A stretch of 26,687 nucleotides of DNA from a virus: IMG/VR virus record IMGVR_UViG_3300029258_004235, positions 1-26,687 of that record. One strand, 5' to 3'. The notes beneath the pieces were generated by a model, which saw only the letters and a list, made by a program, of their open reading frames with translations, was not told the origin of the DNA and searched no databases. The position numbers were made by a program, and so were the translations under genes. Of the stretch, positions 7,266-13,248 are shown one piece after another (within the stretch, counting starts at the first letter, position 1; every line of letters begins with the position of its first letter).

Positions 7266-7832
7266 ATGGCATGGCAATCAGGAAAGCCAGAAGCAACAGA
7301 TAAGCTTAGGCTGTCTCAGGACGACTTAAAGGGTAATTTTACTGAACTTGATACTTATTTAAATGTTGATCATGAAGATTTTAATGCAGTAAATGGTCAA
7401 GGAAAACATAAGCAGCTTACGATGCCTCAACAGGCTGCGGCTACTAGCACTGGAGCAACAGAGTTTGCACTTTATACTAAAACTAACGGCACTAATCCGG
7501 CTTTATTTTTAAGAAAGCCTAGTGATGGAGCAGAAGTTGATCTAACTACTCAACCAACGGTATCTACAACACTTCCTAACGGATTGATTATGAAATGGGG
7601 TACCGGAAGTATTGCGCTTGGAAGTTATTTATCTGGAGCTATAACGTTTGGTACAGCGTTTCCTAATGGAGTTTTTATTTGTCAGATATCTGCTAACGCA
7701 GGTAACACTGGTGCAGCCCAAGATTATGTTTTTTTTATTAATACGTTTAATCAAACAACGCTTAATGTCCAACGGAATAATTCTTATGTAGGTACAGTTG
7801 GATATTTTAATTATTTAGCCTTGGGGTATTAA
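7266..7832 (+). CDS. Virion protein with gp53-like tail-fibre C-terminal domain
   Basis: The 188-residue protein starts after AAGGAGAGTGTA. The N-terminal half has a W-x-x-G-K-P-E motif, a short helix and an HKQLTMP segment of the kind seen in virion-attachment regions. The C-terminal half, from PNGLIMKWGTGSI through TFGTAFPN to YFNYLALGY, follows the pattern of the phage gp53-like tail-fibre C-terminal domain: a tryptophan-containing first strand, an aromatic-flanked FPN turn and a terminal aliphatic-G-Y. It probably forms a short trimeric appendage. It sits between the neck gene and a large tail protein. It lacks the long repeats of the downstream fibres, so it may be a simple adhesin or a fibre-attachment protein. 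Confidence 0.65.
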   Translation: MAWQSGKPEATDKLRLSQDDLKGNFTELDTYLNVDHEDFNAVNGQGKHKQLTMPQQAAATSTGATEFALYTKTNGTNPALFLRKPSDGAEVDLTTQPTVSTTLPNGLIMKWGTGSIALGSYLSGAITFGTAFPNGVFICQISANAGNTGAAQDYVFFINTFNQTTLNVQRNNSYVGTVGYFNYLALGY

Positions 7833-7833
7833 T

Positions 7834-7926
7834 ATGGGATTTGATCGTTTTTTGATAGCACCATTTGAAGCTGGTCTGCAAAACGACTTATCTCCATGGT
7901 TGCTTCTCGAAAATGCCTTTGCCTAA
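7834..7926 (+). CDS. N-terminal fragment of the large tail protein (out of frame with the rest)
   Basis: ATG 7834 follows GGGGTATTA, just after the previous stop, and encodes 30 residues ending at TAA 7924-7926. The segment FDRFLIAPFEAGLQNDLSPW is the N-terminus I expect for this tail-protein family (I-D-R-F-L-I-A-P-x-E-x-G-L-Q-x-D-L-x-P-W), so the true gene start is here. The rest of the protein lies in the -1 frame, opening with LNSRVRV at 7923. No classic slippery heptamer is visible at the overlap. The likeliest explanation is a small deletion or a sequence error; recoding or restart at ATG 7896 is possible. Confidence 0.6.
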   Translation: MGFDRFLIAPFEAGLQNDLSPWLLLENAFA

Positions 7927-10022
7927 ACTCTAGAGTTAGGGTTTATCTTACTGATACTGATGGTGCCGGAGCAGCTGCTGGTAATATACCTTTGTCTACG
8001 GGCAATATAGGGCAGGCTTTTTCTATTGGTTCTGATATTTTTACCGTTTATCAGGCTACTGGTGCTGTTTATTCTACTGGTTCTGGTACAGGGACATTTG
8101 ATACTACAACTGGGGCTTATACATTTACTGGAGCAAGCGCTGCCGCTGCGATTTACTGGTATCCATCTACTCCTATAATGGCATATTTTAATTACGAAAC
8201 TAAAGATATTTCTAATACCCCGCTTTATGCTTTTGATACTAATTTTGTGTATTCATTTTCTAGTAATTCTTGGTTAAGAAACGGAACAACTGTCTGGCAT
8301 GGAAGTGATAGTGATTTCTTTTGGAGTACTAATTGGACAGGCTCTACGGTAAGTGAGACTTATACATTTGTTTCTAACTTTCATGTAACTAATAAGACTG
8401 GTGCGGCTGTAGGTGCCACAGATGATCCTATTTATTATTTTAACGGTGCTTCTACATGGACAGCGTTTAGTCCTGAGATAACAGCAGCAGCCAATGTGGC
8501 AACAAACAAGGTTTTTACCGCAAAAATAGTTGTTCCTTTTAGGAATCGTTTACTTCTTTTCAATACTATAGAGCAAGATGCCGCTGGTACTACAAATACT
8601 CAGTATCAGAATAGATGTAGGTTTTCTCATAACGGTAGCCCTATAGTTCCTCCGGTTGCGGCTGGAACGTTTAATCATCCTTGGCTGGAACCTAATCAGA
8701 CTTATATTAGTGGTGCAGCAACATATAAAGCTTCTGGTGGTGGTTATATAGATGCGCCAACAAAAGAAGCGATAGTTTCGGCTGAGTTTATAAGGGATAG
8801 GCTTATTGTTCACTTTGAAGATAGTGTCTGGGAGTTAGCTTATAATGGTAACCATATTTTACCTTTTGTGTGGCAGCAACTAAATACTGAAATAGGAAGT
8901 GAGTCTACATTTTCCTCTGTGGGTTTTGATAAGCATATATTAACTGTCGGAACAACAGGTATTCACTCTTGTAATGGGGTAAATGTTGACCGTATAGATG
9001 AGAAGATACCGGATGATATATTTAAGTTAAGATACTCAAATAATGGAAGATTTAGGGTATCTGGAATAAGGGATTTTAATACTGAGTTAGTGTACTGGGC
9101 TTTTCCAGATACGAACGCTGGTCGCTATTCTGAAACTTTTCCTAATAAGGTGCTTGTTTATAACTATAAAGAGCATTCATGGGCATATAACGACGATACA
9201 TTCACTGCTTTTGGGTATTTTGATACTCAGCCAGAGAAGACTTGGGCTGATATGGGTGATATGACATGGGAAGAAGCTGATTTTGCTTGGGATGAAGGAG
9301 TTAATCAGGTAGGTGCTAAAAAGATTGTTGCTGGAAATCAGCAGGGATTTTGTTTTGTAGTTGAGCCTACTTTAAATAGCAATGCTCAAAGCATGCAAAT
9401 AACCAACTTGACTGCTGGTTCTGTTTATACACGATTAGTGATAATAAATCACACTTTAAAGGTTGATGATTATGTTTATATTACGAATATTAATGGGGCT
9501 GTTTTAGCTGATGGTATTTATAAGGTCATAAATGTGACTGACGAGGATACTGTTGATATAGATATAGATAGCTCGGGGACTTATACTGGTGGTGGAACTG
9601 TTTCAAGGGTATCTGAGGTTGATATAAAGTCTAAAGAGTTTAATCCCTATATTAAGCAAGGTAGGGATGTTCATTTATCTAAAATATCTTTTTATGTATC
9701 TAGTAGTACGGCTGGAGAGGTTACTGTTGATTATTATGTATCTTCATCAGGTTTGCCATTAATAAATGAAGGGAATGCTAGTGGTGTATTATTTGGAGAT
9801 TCTCCTAATGTGTTGGATTTATCGCCATATTTTTTGGAGCCTCTGGAATACACTCAACAACGTTACTGGCATAGCTTATCTTTTGAGGCAGAGGGTGAGA
9901 ATGTCCAAATAAGGATACATCATTCAGAGTCTCAGATGAAAGATCCAGCTATATCTCTTTCAGGGTTTACGTTGCATGGTATGATACTTTATACATTGCC
10001 TACAAGTGAGAGGGTTAGATAA
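7896..10022 (+). CDS. Large tail structural protein with FCCH-like domain (5' end frame-disrupted)
   Basis: The frame gives 708 residues from ATG 7896, but that ATG has no ribosome site, and the natural start is at 7834 in another frame. The body is beta-rich: a first domain (TDTDGAGAAAGNIPLSTG, FSIGSDIFTVYQ), a segment resembling a beta-propeller or tube wall with W-x-G-S-D-S-D-F-F-W and EHSWAYNDDTFTAFGYFDTQ, an E1-FCCH-like module at about residues 500-570 (MQITNLTAGSVYTR, VDDYVYITNING) and a C-terminal beta-sandwich ending FTLHGMILYTLPTSERVR. This architecture is common in virion tail proteins of N4 gp56-capsid podoviruses. A tail-tube, nozzle or stopper role is plausible. The stop shares one base with the next start. 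Confidence 0.7.
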   Translation: MVASRKCLCLNSRVRVYLTDTDGAGAAAGNIPLSTGNIGQAFSIGSDIFTVYQATGAVYSTGSGTGTFDTTTGAYTFTGASAAAAIYWYPSTPIMAYFNYETKDISNTPLYAFDTNFVYSFSSNSWLRNGTTVWHGSDSDFFWSTNWTGSTVSETYTFVSNFHVTNKTGAAVGATDDPIYYFNGASTWTAFSPEITAAANVATNKVFTAKIVVPFRNRLLLFNTIEQDAAGTTNTQYQNRCRFSHNGSPIVPPVAAGTFNHPWLEPNQTYISGAATYKASGGGYIDAPTKEAIVSAEFIRDRLIVHFEDSVWELAYNGNHILPFVWQQLNTEIGSESTFSSVGFDKHILTVGTTGIHSCNGVNVDRIDEKIPDDIFKLRYSNNGRFRVSGIRDFNTELVYWAFPDTNAGRYSETFPNKVLVYNYKEHSWAYNDDTFTAFGYFDTQPEKTWADMGDMTWEEADFAWDEGVNQVGAKKIVAGNQQGFCFVVEPTLNSNAQSMQITNLTAGSVYTRLVIINHTLKVDDYVYITNINGAVLADGIYKVINVTDEDTVDIDIDSSGTYTGGGTVSRVSEVDIKSKEFNPYIKQGRDVHLSKISFYVSSSTAGEVTVDYYVSSSGLPLINEGNASGVLFGDSPNVLDLSPYFLEPLEYTQQRYWHSLSFEAEGENVQIRIHHSESQMKDPAISLSGFTLHGMILYTLPTSERVR

Positions 10023-10558
10023 TGAGTTATAAAGATGCTGGTTCATTTGTTCCCACTACTCAGTTATGGGAGGCTTCTAGGCTAAAAGAAGTAAATGTAA
10101 CTAGCCCTGAGTTTAAAGAGCTTTTAGTTAGGCTTTATCAGAATATTAACCAGATAGCCATTGGCTTGAACAATAAAGAGACTGGTATCTTTGATACAGA
10201 AGAGTTTGTAACAGGCTCTACGTTCTTTCCTAATACCTCTTTAAGTTCTTCTGGTAGTACGACTGCAATAAGAAGACAAGTCTATCGTAAGGTTATTAAT
10301 ATTCCGGCTATGAGATCTTCTGCTGGAGCTACTACTTACGCTCATGGCATAACATTTGATTCTAAACTTACATGGACTCGTATTTATGGAACAGCTACTG
10401 ATTCAACGGGTTTTATTGGATTAACTATCCCAAGTTATAGCGCGGTAGCTGCGGACATTGTTACTATGAATGTGGACGCTACAAATGTTAATATAACGGT
10501 TGGTAAGGACATGAGTGCTTATAAAGCGTTTATAGTTTTAGAGTGGATTATAAATTAG
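10022..10558 (+). CDS. Tail-associated structural protein
   Basis: The 178-residue protein begins at an ATG that shares its A with the preceding TAA, so it is translationally coupled. The N-terminal 60 residues are helical (SPEFKELLVRLYQNINQIAI). The C-terminal domain is a beta sandwich: QVYRKVINIPAM, then AHGITFDSKLTWTRIYGTAT, then VDATNVNITVGKDMSAYKAF and VLEWI. The arrangement G-I-T-F ... R-I-Y-G ... V-D-A-T-N-V-N-I-T is one I associate with a conserved small virion protein following the large FCCH-type tail protein. It probably forms a collar or tail-tip element. No catalytic motifs are visible. Confidence 0.65.
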   Translation: MSYKDAGSFVPTTQLWEASRLKEVNVTSPEFKELLVRLYQNINQIAIGLNNKETGIFDTEEFVTGSTFFPNTSLSSSGSTTAIRRQVYRKVINIPAMRSSAGATTYAHGITFDSKLTWTRIYGTATDSTGFIGLTIPSYSAVAADIVTMNVDATNVNITVGKDMSAYKAFIVLEWIIN

Positions 10559-10568
10559 GAGAGTAGAT

Positions 10569-11153
10569 ATGGCATTTCCATTATTACCGGTAATTATGGG
10601 TGCACTTGGTGCTACAGGTGCTGGTATGAATTTATTTGGTAAGTCTAATCCTGAACGCCAAATAAGGACGGACAGATACACTGAGGGACAAAATACTGGT
10701 TTAGATCAGTTGATGAATATGGGGCTTCAGAACATGGATATGAAGGGCGTAGAAGACTATGCCATGAATAAGTTTCGTTCTGAGGTAGTTCCGTCCCTTG
10801 CTGAGAGGTTTTCGGGTATGGGTTCAGGAGGAGCTCAAGGTTCAAGTGCTTTTGGTGCACAACTTGGTGGAGCTGGTGCAGATCTTATGGGTCAGTTAGC
10901 AGCAATGAGACCACAGGTAGGTATGCAGCAGTTACAGATGGGTATGCAGCCAAGGTTTGAGAGTATTTTTGAGCCTAAATCACCGGGTAAAATGCAGCAG
11001 ATGGGAGCAGGTTTGATGCAAGCTGGAATTGGTGGTTTTATGCCTGCTATGCAGATGGGGCAACAGCAAAAACAGTTTAATTCACAGAACAAAATTTCTC
11101 AGATGATGCAAGATCCAGATTTTCAGGCATTTCTAAAAAGTAGAGGAATGTAA
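10569..11153 (+). CDS. Internal virion/ejection protein candidate (Met/Gln/Gly-rich)
   Basis: The 194-residue protein starts after GGAGAGTAGAT. It opens with a hydrophobic Gly-rich helix (LLPVIMGALGATGAGMNLFG). A region with LDQLMNMGLQNMDMKGVEDY and VPSLAERFSGMGSGGAQGSS follows, the signature of small internal proteins in many podoviruses. The C-terminal half is rich in Met, Gln and Gly and is amphipathic. Such proteins are ejected with DNA and associate with the cell envelope. The stop overlaps the next start by one base (TAATG), and the next product shares the L-M-N-M motif and Gln-rich style, so the two probably act as an ejection pair. Confidence 0.65.
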   Translation: MAFPLLPVIMGALGATGAGMNLFGKSNPERQIRTDRYTEGQNTGLDQLMNMGLQNMDMKGVEDYAMNKFRSEVVPSLAERFSGMGSGGAQGSSAFGAQLGGAGADLMGQLAAMRPQVGMQQLQMGMQPRFESIFEPKSPGKMQQMGAGLMQAGIGGFMPAMQMGQQQKQFNSQNKISQMMQDPDFQAFLKSRGM

Positions 11154-12433
11154 TGGCACAAATACTAAAAAAAGATCCAGATATAGGGGCTCAAGCTTTT
11201 AATACAGGGTTGTCTACCGGTTTGCAGCAGTTAATGAATATGAAGATGCAGGATTTACAACAAAGAAGACAAAAGTTTGATAAGTCTCAAGCTTTTAGGT
11301 CTATGGGTATTCCTCCAGAATTGGCAGAAAATTTAGGAAGTTTAGATCCTAAGGTTCAGCAGATTTTTTTAAATGAGATGATGCCAAAATTTGCGGATAA
11401 TATGCAGCAAGGTATGGGTGATCCAGCTCAGCTGCTTCAAGAATTTCAAGCATATAAACAGCAACAGGCACAAGCTCCACAGGAAGATGAGCTTTCTAAA
11501 AGTATGCGAGCTTTAGGTATGTTTAATTACAATCCAGCAGATCAAGGCGTAAGAGCTTTAATGGGAAGCCAGTCACCTTCTAGTGAAGCTCAGCCGGATC
11601 AAGGTTTAGAAGGCATAATGAATTTAATGGGTTCTTTGTCTAATGGCCAGCAGCAAATGGATCGTGACGATGTGAAGGTTGATAGGCAACCAATTTTATC
11701 GCAAGAAGATCCAATGAGGGGTATGACTCGTTCTCAGCGTATTGCTTATGACAATAGGCAAAAAGAGCTTAAAAAAGAAGAGCGTGAGAATCGTAAGGAG
11801 CTTGTTGCGGCTAATAATAGTCCTAGTAATCAAAAATTTATGGATAAGCAGTCAGACTTAAATAAAGACGCTATAGAGAATGATTATAGATTATCTAGAA
11901 TGAAAGAGCTTATTAGTAACAAAGATTTAAATAGACCTGCATTTGTTAATTTATTGAATACTCTGAAAAAGGGTATATTTGGATTTGGAGCAGATTTTAA
12001 GTATATGTTGTCAAAAGATTCTCAAGAGTTTGATAAATTAAGTAAAGATATGCTTAAAGGTGCTAAGAATATATTTGGATCCAGGCTTACTGATGCCGAT
12101 ATAGGTATTTTTATGGATATGGTTCCGACTTTAAGTCTAACTAGAGATGGAAAAAACGCTGTTATAAGAAATATTGAAATATTCAATAAAGGTGTTTATG
12201 CCAGACAAAAAGCAATGGACGATATAATGGCTGAAAATAAAGGTTATGCTCCAGCAAATATGAAATCCATAGTTGAAAGAAGAATTAAGCCTGAATTAGA
12301 CCGTTTAGCTGAAGAGTTTAGGTCTGGACCAGCTAAAAAGCCTAAAAAAGACTATGGAGTGTTTAATCCTAAAGCTGTTGGTGGAGTTGGATCTATCAAA
12401 GATGTTAGAAATGCATTATTTGGAAAAGCTTAA
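11153..12433 (+). CDS. Second internal virion/ejection protein candidate
   Basis: The 426-residue product has its start overlapping the previous stop. The N-terminus (GLQQLMNMKMQDLQQRRQKF) is helical and resembles the neighbouring protein. A Gln/Pro-rich low-complexity region follows, then a strongly charged helix (SQRIAYDNRQKELKKEERE, coiled-coil-like). A globular alpha-helical region includes LINTLKKG-like and DSQEFDKLSKDMLKGAKNIF, and the tail is basic. Its length, position after the tail proteins and composition fit an ejected internal protein. No lysozyme or transglycosylase motif is seen. Its TAA lies in a TTAA shared tail-to-tail with the minus-strand gene at 12430, a 4-base overlap with no terminator. 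Confidence 0.65.
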   Translation: MAQILKKDPDIGAQAFNTGLSTGLQQLMNMKMQDLQQRRQKFDKSQAFRSMGIPPELAENLGSLDPKVQQIFLNEMMPKFADNMQQGMGDPAQLLQEFQAYKQQQAQAPQEDELSKSMRALGMFNYNPADQGVRALMGSQSPSSEAQPDQGLEGIMNLMGSLSNGQQQMDRDDVKVDRQPILSQEDPMRGMTRSQRIAYDNRQKELKKEERENRKELVAANNSPSNQKFMDKQSDLNKDAIENDYRLSRMKELISNKDLNRPAFVNLLNTLKKGIFGFGADFKYMLSKDSQEFDKLSKDMLKGAKNIFGSRLTDADIGIFMDMVPTLSLTRDGKNAVIRNIEIFNKGVYARQKAMDDIMAENKGYAPANMKSIVERRIKPELDRLAEEFRSGPAKKPKKDYGVFNPKAVGGVGSIKDVRNALFGKA

Positions 12434-12588
12434 TTAGATCCAAATATAGATTTTAGTATGTAATAAATAGCTATAAATGGTAGGAAATAAATAAATAATC
12501 CTATCTCTATTACTTTTATGATTATTAGGGCAAGTGTTTTTATGGTAGCGCTTGCTCCTTTAAACAGGTTTTGGTTTAGTTTTTCCAT
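12430..12588 (-). CDS. 52-residue membrane protein, last gene of the minus-strand cassette
   Basis: On the minus strand, ATG at 12588 opens a 52-codon frame ending in TAA at 12432-12430. The first 18 residues are polar and basic (MEKLNQNLFKGASATIKT). Residues 19-45 are strongly hydrophobic, with a central Pro (IGLFIYFLPFIAIYYIL), giving one long or two short membrane segments. The tail is short and basic. It starts 21 bases after the stop of the ribbon-helix-helix gene, following GGTGGGAC, a weak ribosome site. The opposite-strand frame at 12518-12772 is its shadow. I do not recognise a family. Gene order suggests it is a cargo or effector of the small regulated cassette. Confidence 0.55.
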   Translation of the reverse strand: MEKLNQNLFKGASATIKTLALIIIKVIEIGLFIYFLPFIAIYYILKSIFGSN

Positions 12589-12609
12589 TTTTAGTCCCAC
12601 CGAACTGTT

Positions 12610-12768
12610 TTATTGGTTATCTTTTTTTAGTAGTGCAGCCATTAGTCGTTTTATTAGAGTAGACATTGGTATATTATGTTTTGCTGCGTATGTTTTAAAT
12701 CTTGTATGTAGTTCTGCGTCTATTTCTATGGTCATTTTTTTTTGTTTACTGGTTGAACAATTCTCCAT
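12610..12768 (-). CDS. Ribbon-helix-helix DNA-binding protein (CopG/Arc type)
   Basis: This 52-residue minus-strand protein is below usual ORF cut-offs. The chosen start is ATG 12768, because AAGGCG lies about eight bases upstream; an internal ATG at 12735 has only an A tract before it. Residues 12-50 fit the ribbon-helix-helix fold: MTIEIDAELHTRFKTYAAKH is a beta strand with alternating residues followed by helix A, then a turn with Asn-Ile-Pro-Met-Ser, then helix B TLIKRLMAALLKK. Dimers of such proteins insert a two-stranded ribbon into the major groove and bind tandem short boxes. It overlaps the upstream gene by 23 bases. It probably autoregulates the promoter at 13128-13156, which carries three tandem 8-bp boxes. 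Confidence 0.75.
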   Translation of the reverse strand: MENCSTSKQKKMTIEIDAELHTRFKTYAAKHNIPMSTLIKRLMAALLKKDNQ

Positions 12769-13078
12769 CTAGTTCGCCTTTAAGTTTTGGGGTGATTTTT
12801 TTTATATGCCATCCGTATTTTACTTTTTTTCTGTATTGTTCGAGGTTTAGATTCTTAAGTTCAGGAATTAATTTATAATCTATGCTTCCTTTTTGTTCAA
12901 TGGAGTAGAATACAAAGTTACTGCTTCTACAGCTTTTATACTCAGAGAATGCTTTTAGTTTAGATGTTAGTTTTAATTCTATACCTTGAAGGTATCTTCT
13001 TTGTTCTTTTATTTTGTGAAGTTCTTGTGCGACTTTTTCCCATTGTTTATCACGTATCTCGAATAAACTAATATTCAT
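12746..13078 (-). CDS. Stand-alone protein resembling the C-terminal region of YqaJ-type recombinases
   Basis: The 110-residue minus-strand protein starts at ATG 13078 after GACGGGG. Residues 10-50 are a charged helix (WEKVAQELHKIKEQRRYLQG) likely to be a coiled coil. Residues 60-95 contain EQKGSIDYKLIPELKNLNL and EQYRKKVKYGWHI. The pattern K-G-S/T-I/V-D-Y-x-x-I-P-E-L ... L-x-x-Y-R-K is one I know from the end of phage-type YqaJ exonucleases, where a coiled coil and a small beta unit follow the nuclease. The nuclease core is absent here. It is the first gene of a cassette with a ribbon-helix-helix regulator. It may be an exonuclease partner or decoy; function is inferred. Confidence 0.6.
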   Translation of the reverse strand: MNISLFEIRDKQWEKVAQELHKIKEQRRYLQGIELKLTSKLKAFSEYKSCRSSNFVFYSIEQKGSIDYKLIPELKNLNLEQYRKKVKYGWHIKKITPKLKGELDGELFNQ

Positions 13079-13123
13079 ATTTTGCCCCGTCCATAAAAAT
13101 TATTATTTAGATCCCTAATCTAT

Positions 13124-13156
13124 TAACAGTATAGCTGTAAAACTGTATTAATGCAA
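13124..13156 (-). promoter_or_regulatory. Minus-strand sigma70 promoter overlaid by three tandem 8-bp boxes
   Basis: Read on the minus strand, TTGCAT (13156-13151) and TATACT (13133-13128) are 17 bp apart. The start point would be near 13121, about 43 bases before the gene at 13078. The spacer and -10 box are covered by three adjacent octamers, TACAGTTT, TACAGCTA and TACTGTTA (13147-13124), sharing T-A-C-x-G-x-T. Tandem boxes of this length are typical targets of ribbon-helix-helix repressors such as MetJ; one is encoded in this operon. Confidence 0.55.
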
Positions 13157-13248
13157 CTATTTTTATAAAAGACTTCAAAAGAGGTGTGTTAAGGGTTTAG
13201 GGTTGTATTGGTAAGTGTGAAGGTATTAAGATTTTTTAGGAGAGAGTA

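Noticed and set aside
12518-12772. Plus-strand frame of 84 codons between the ejection and fibre genes
   Set aside because: It is rich in Phe/Ser/Leu, has no ribosome site, and lies opposite two better minus-strand genes; its sequence is the shadow of the ribbon-helix-helix and membrane protein genes.
13160-13248. Plus-strand promoter for fibre gene 1
   Set aside because: TATAAA at 13164 and TATTAA further down lack a -35 box at acceptable spacing, so no promoter can be supported; read-through from the late operon is as likely.
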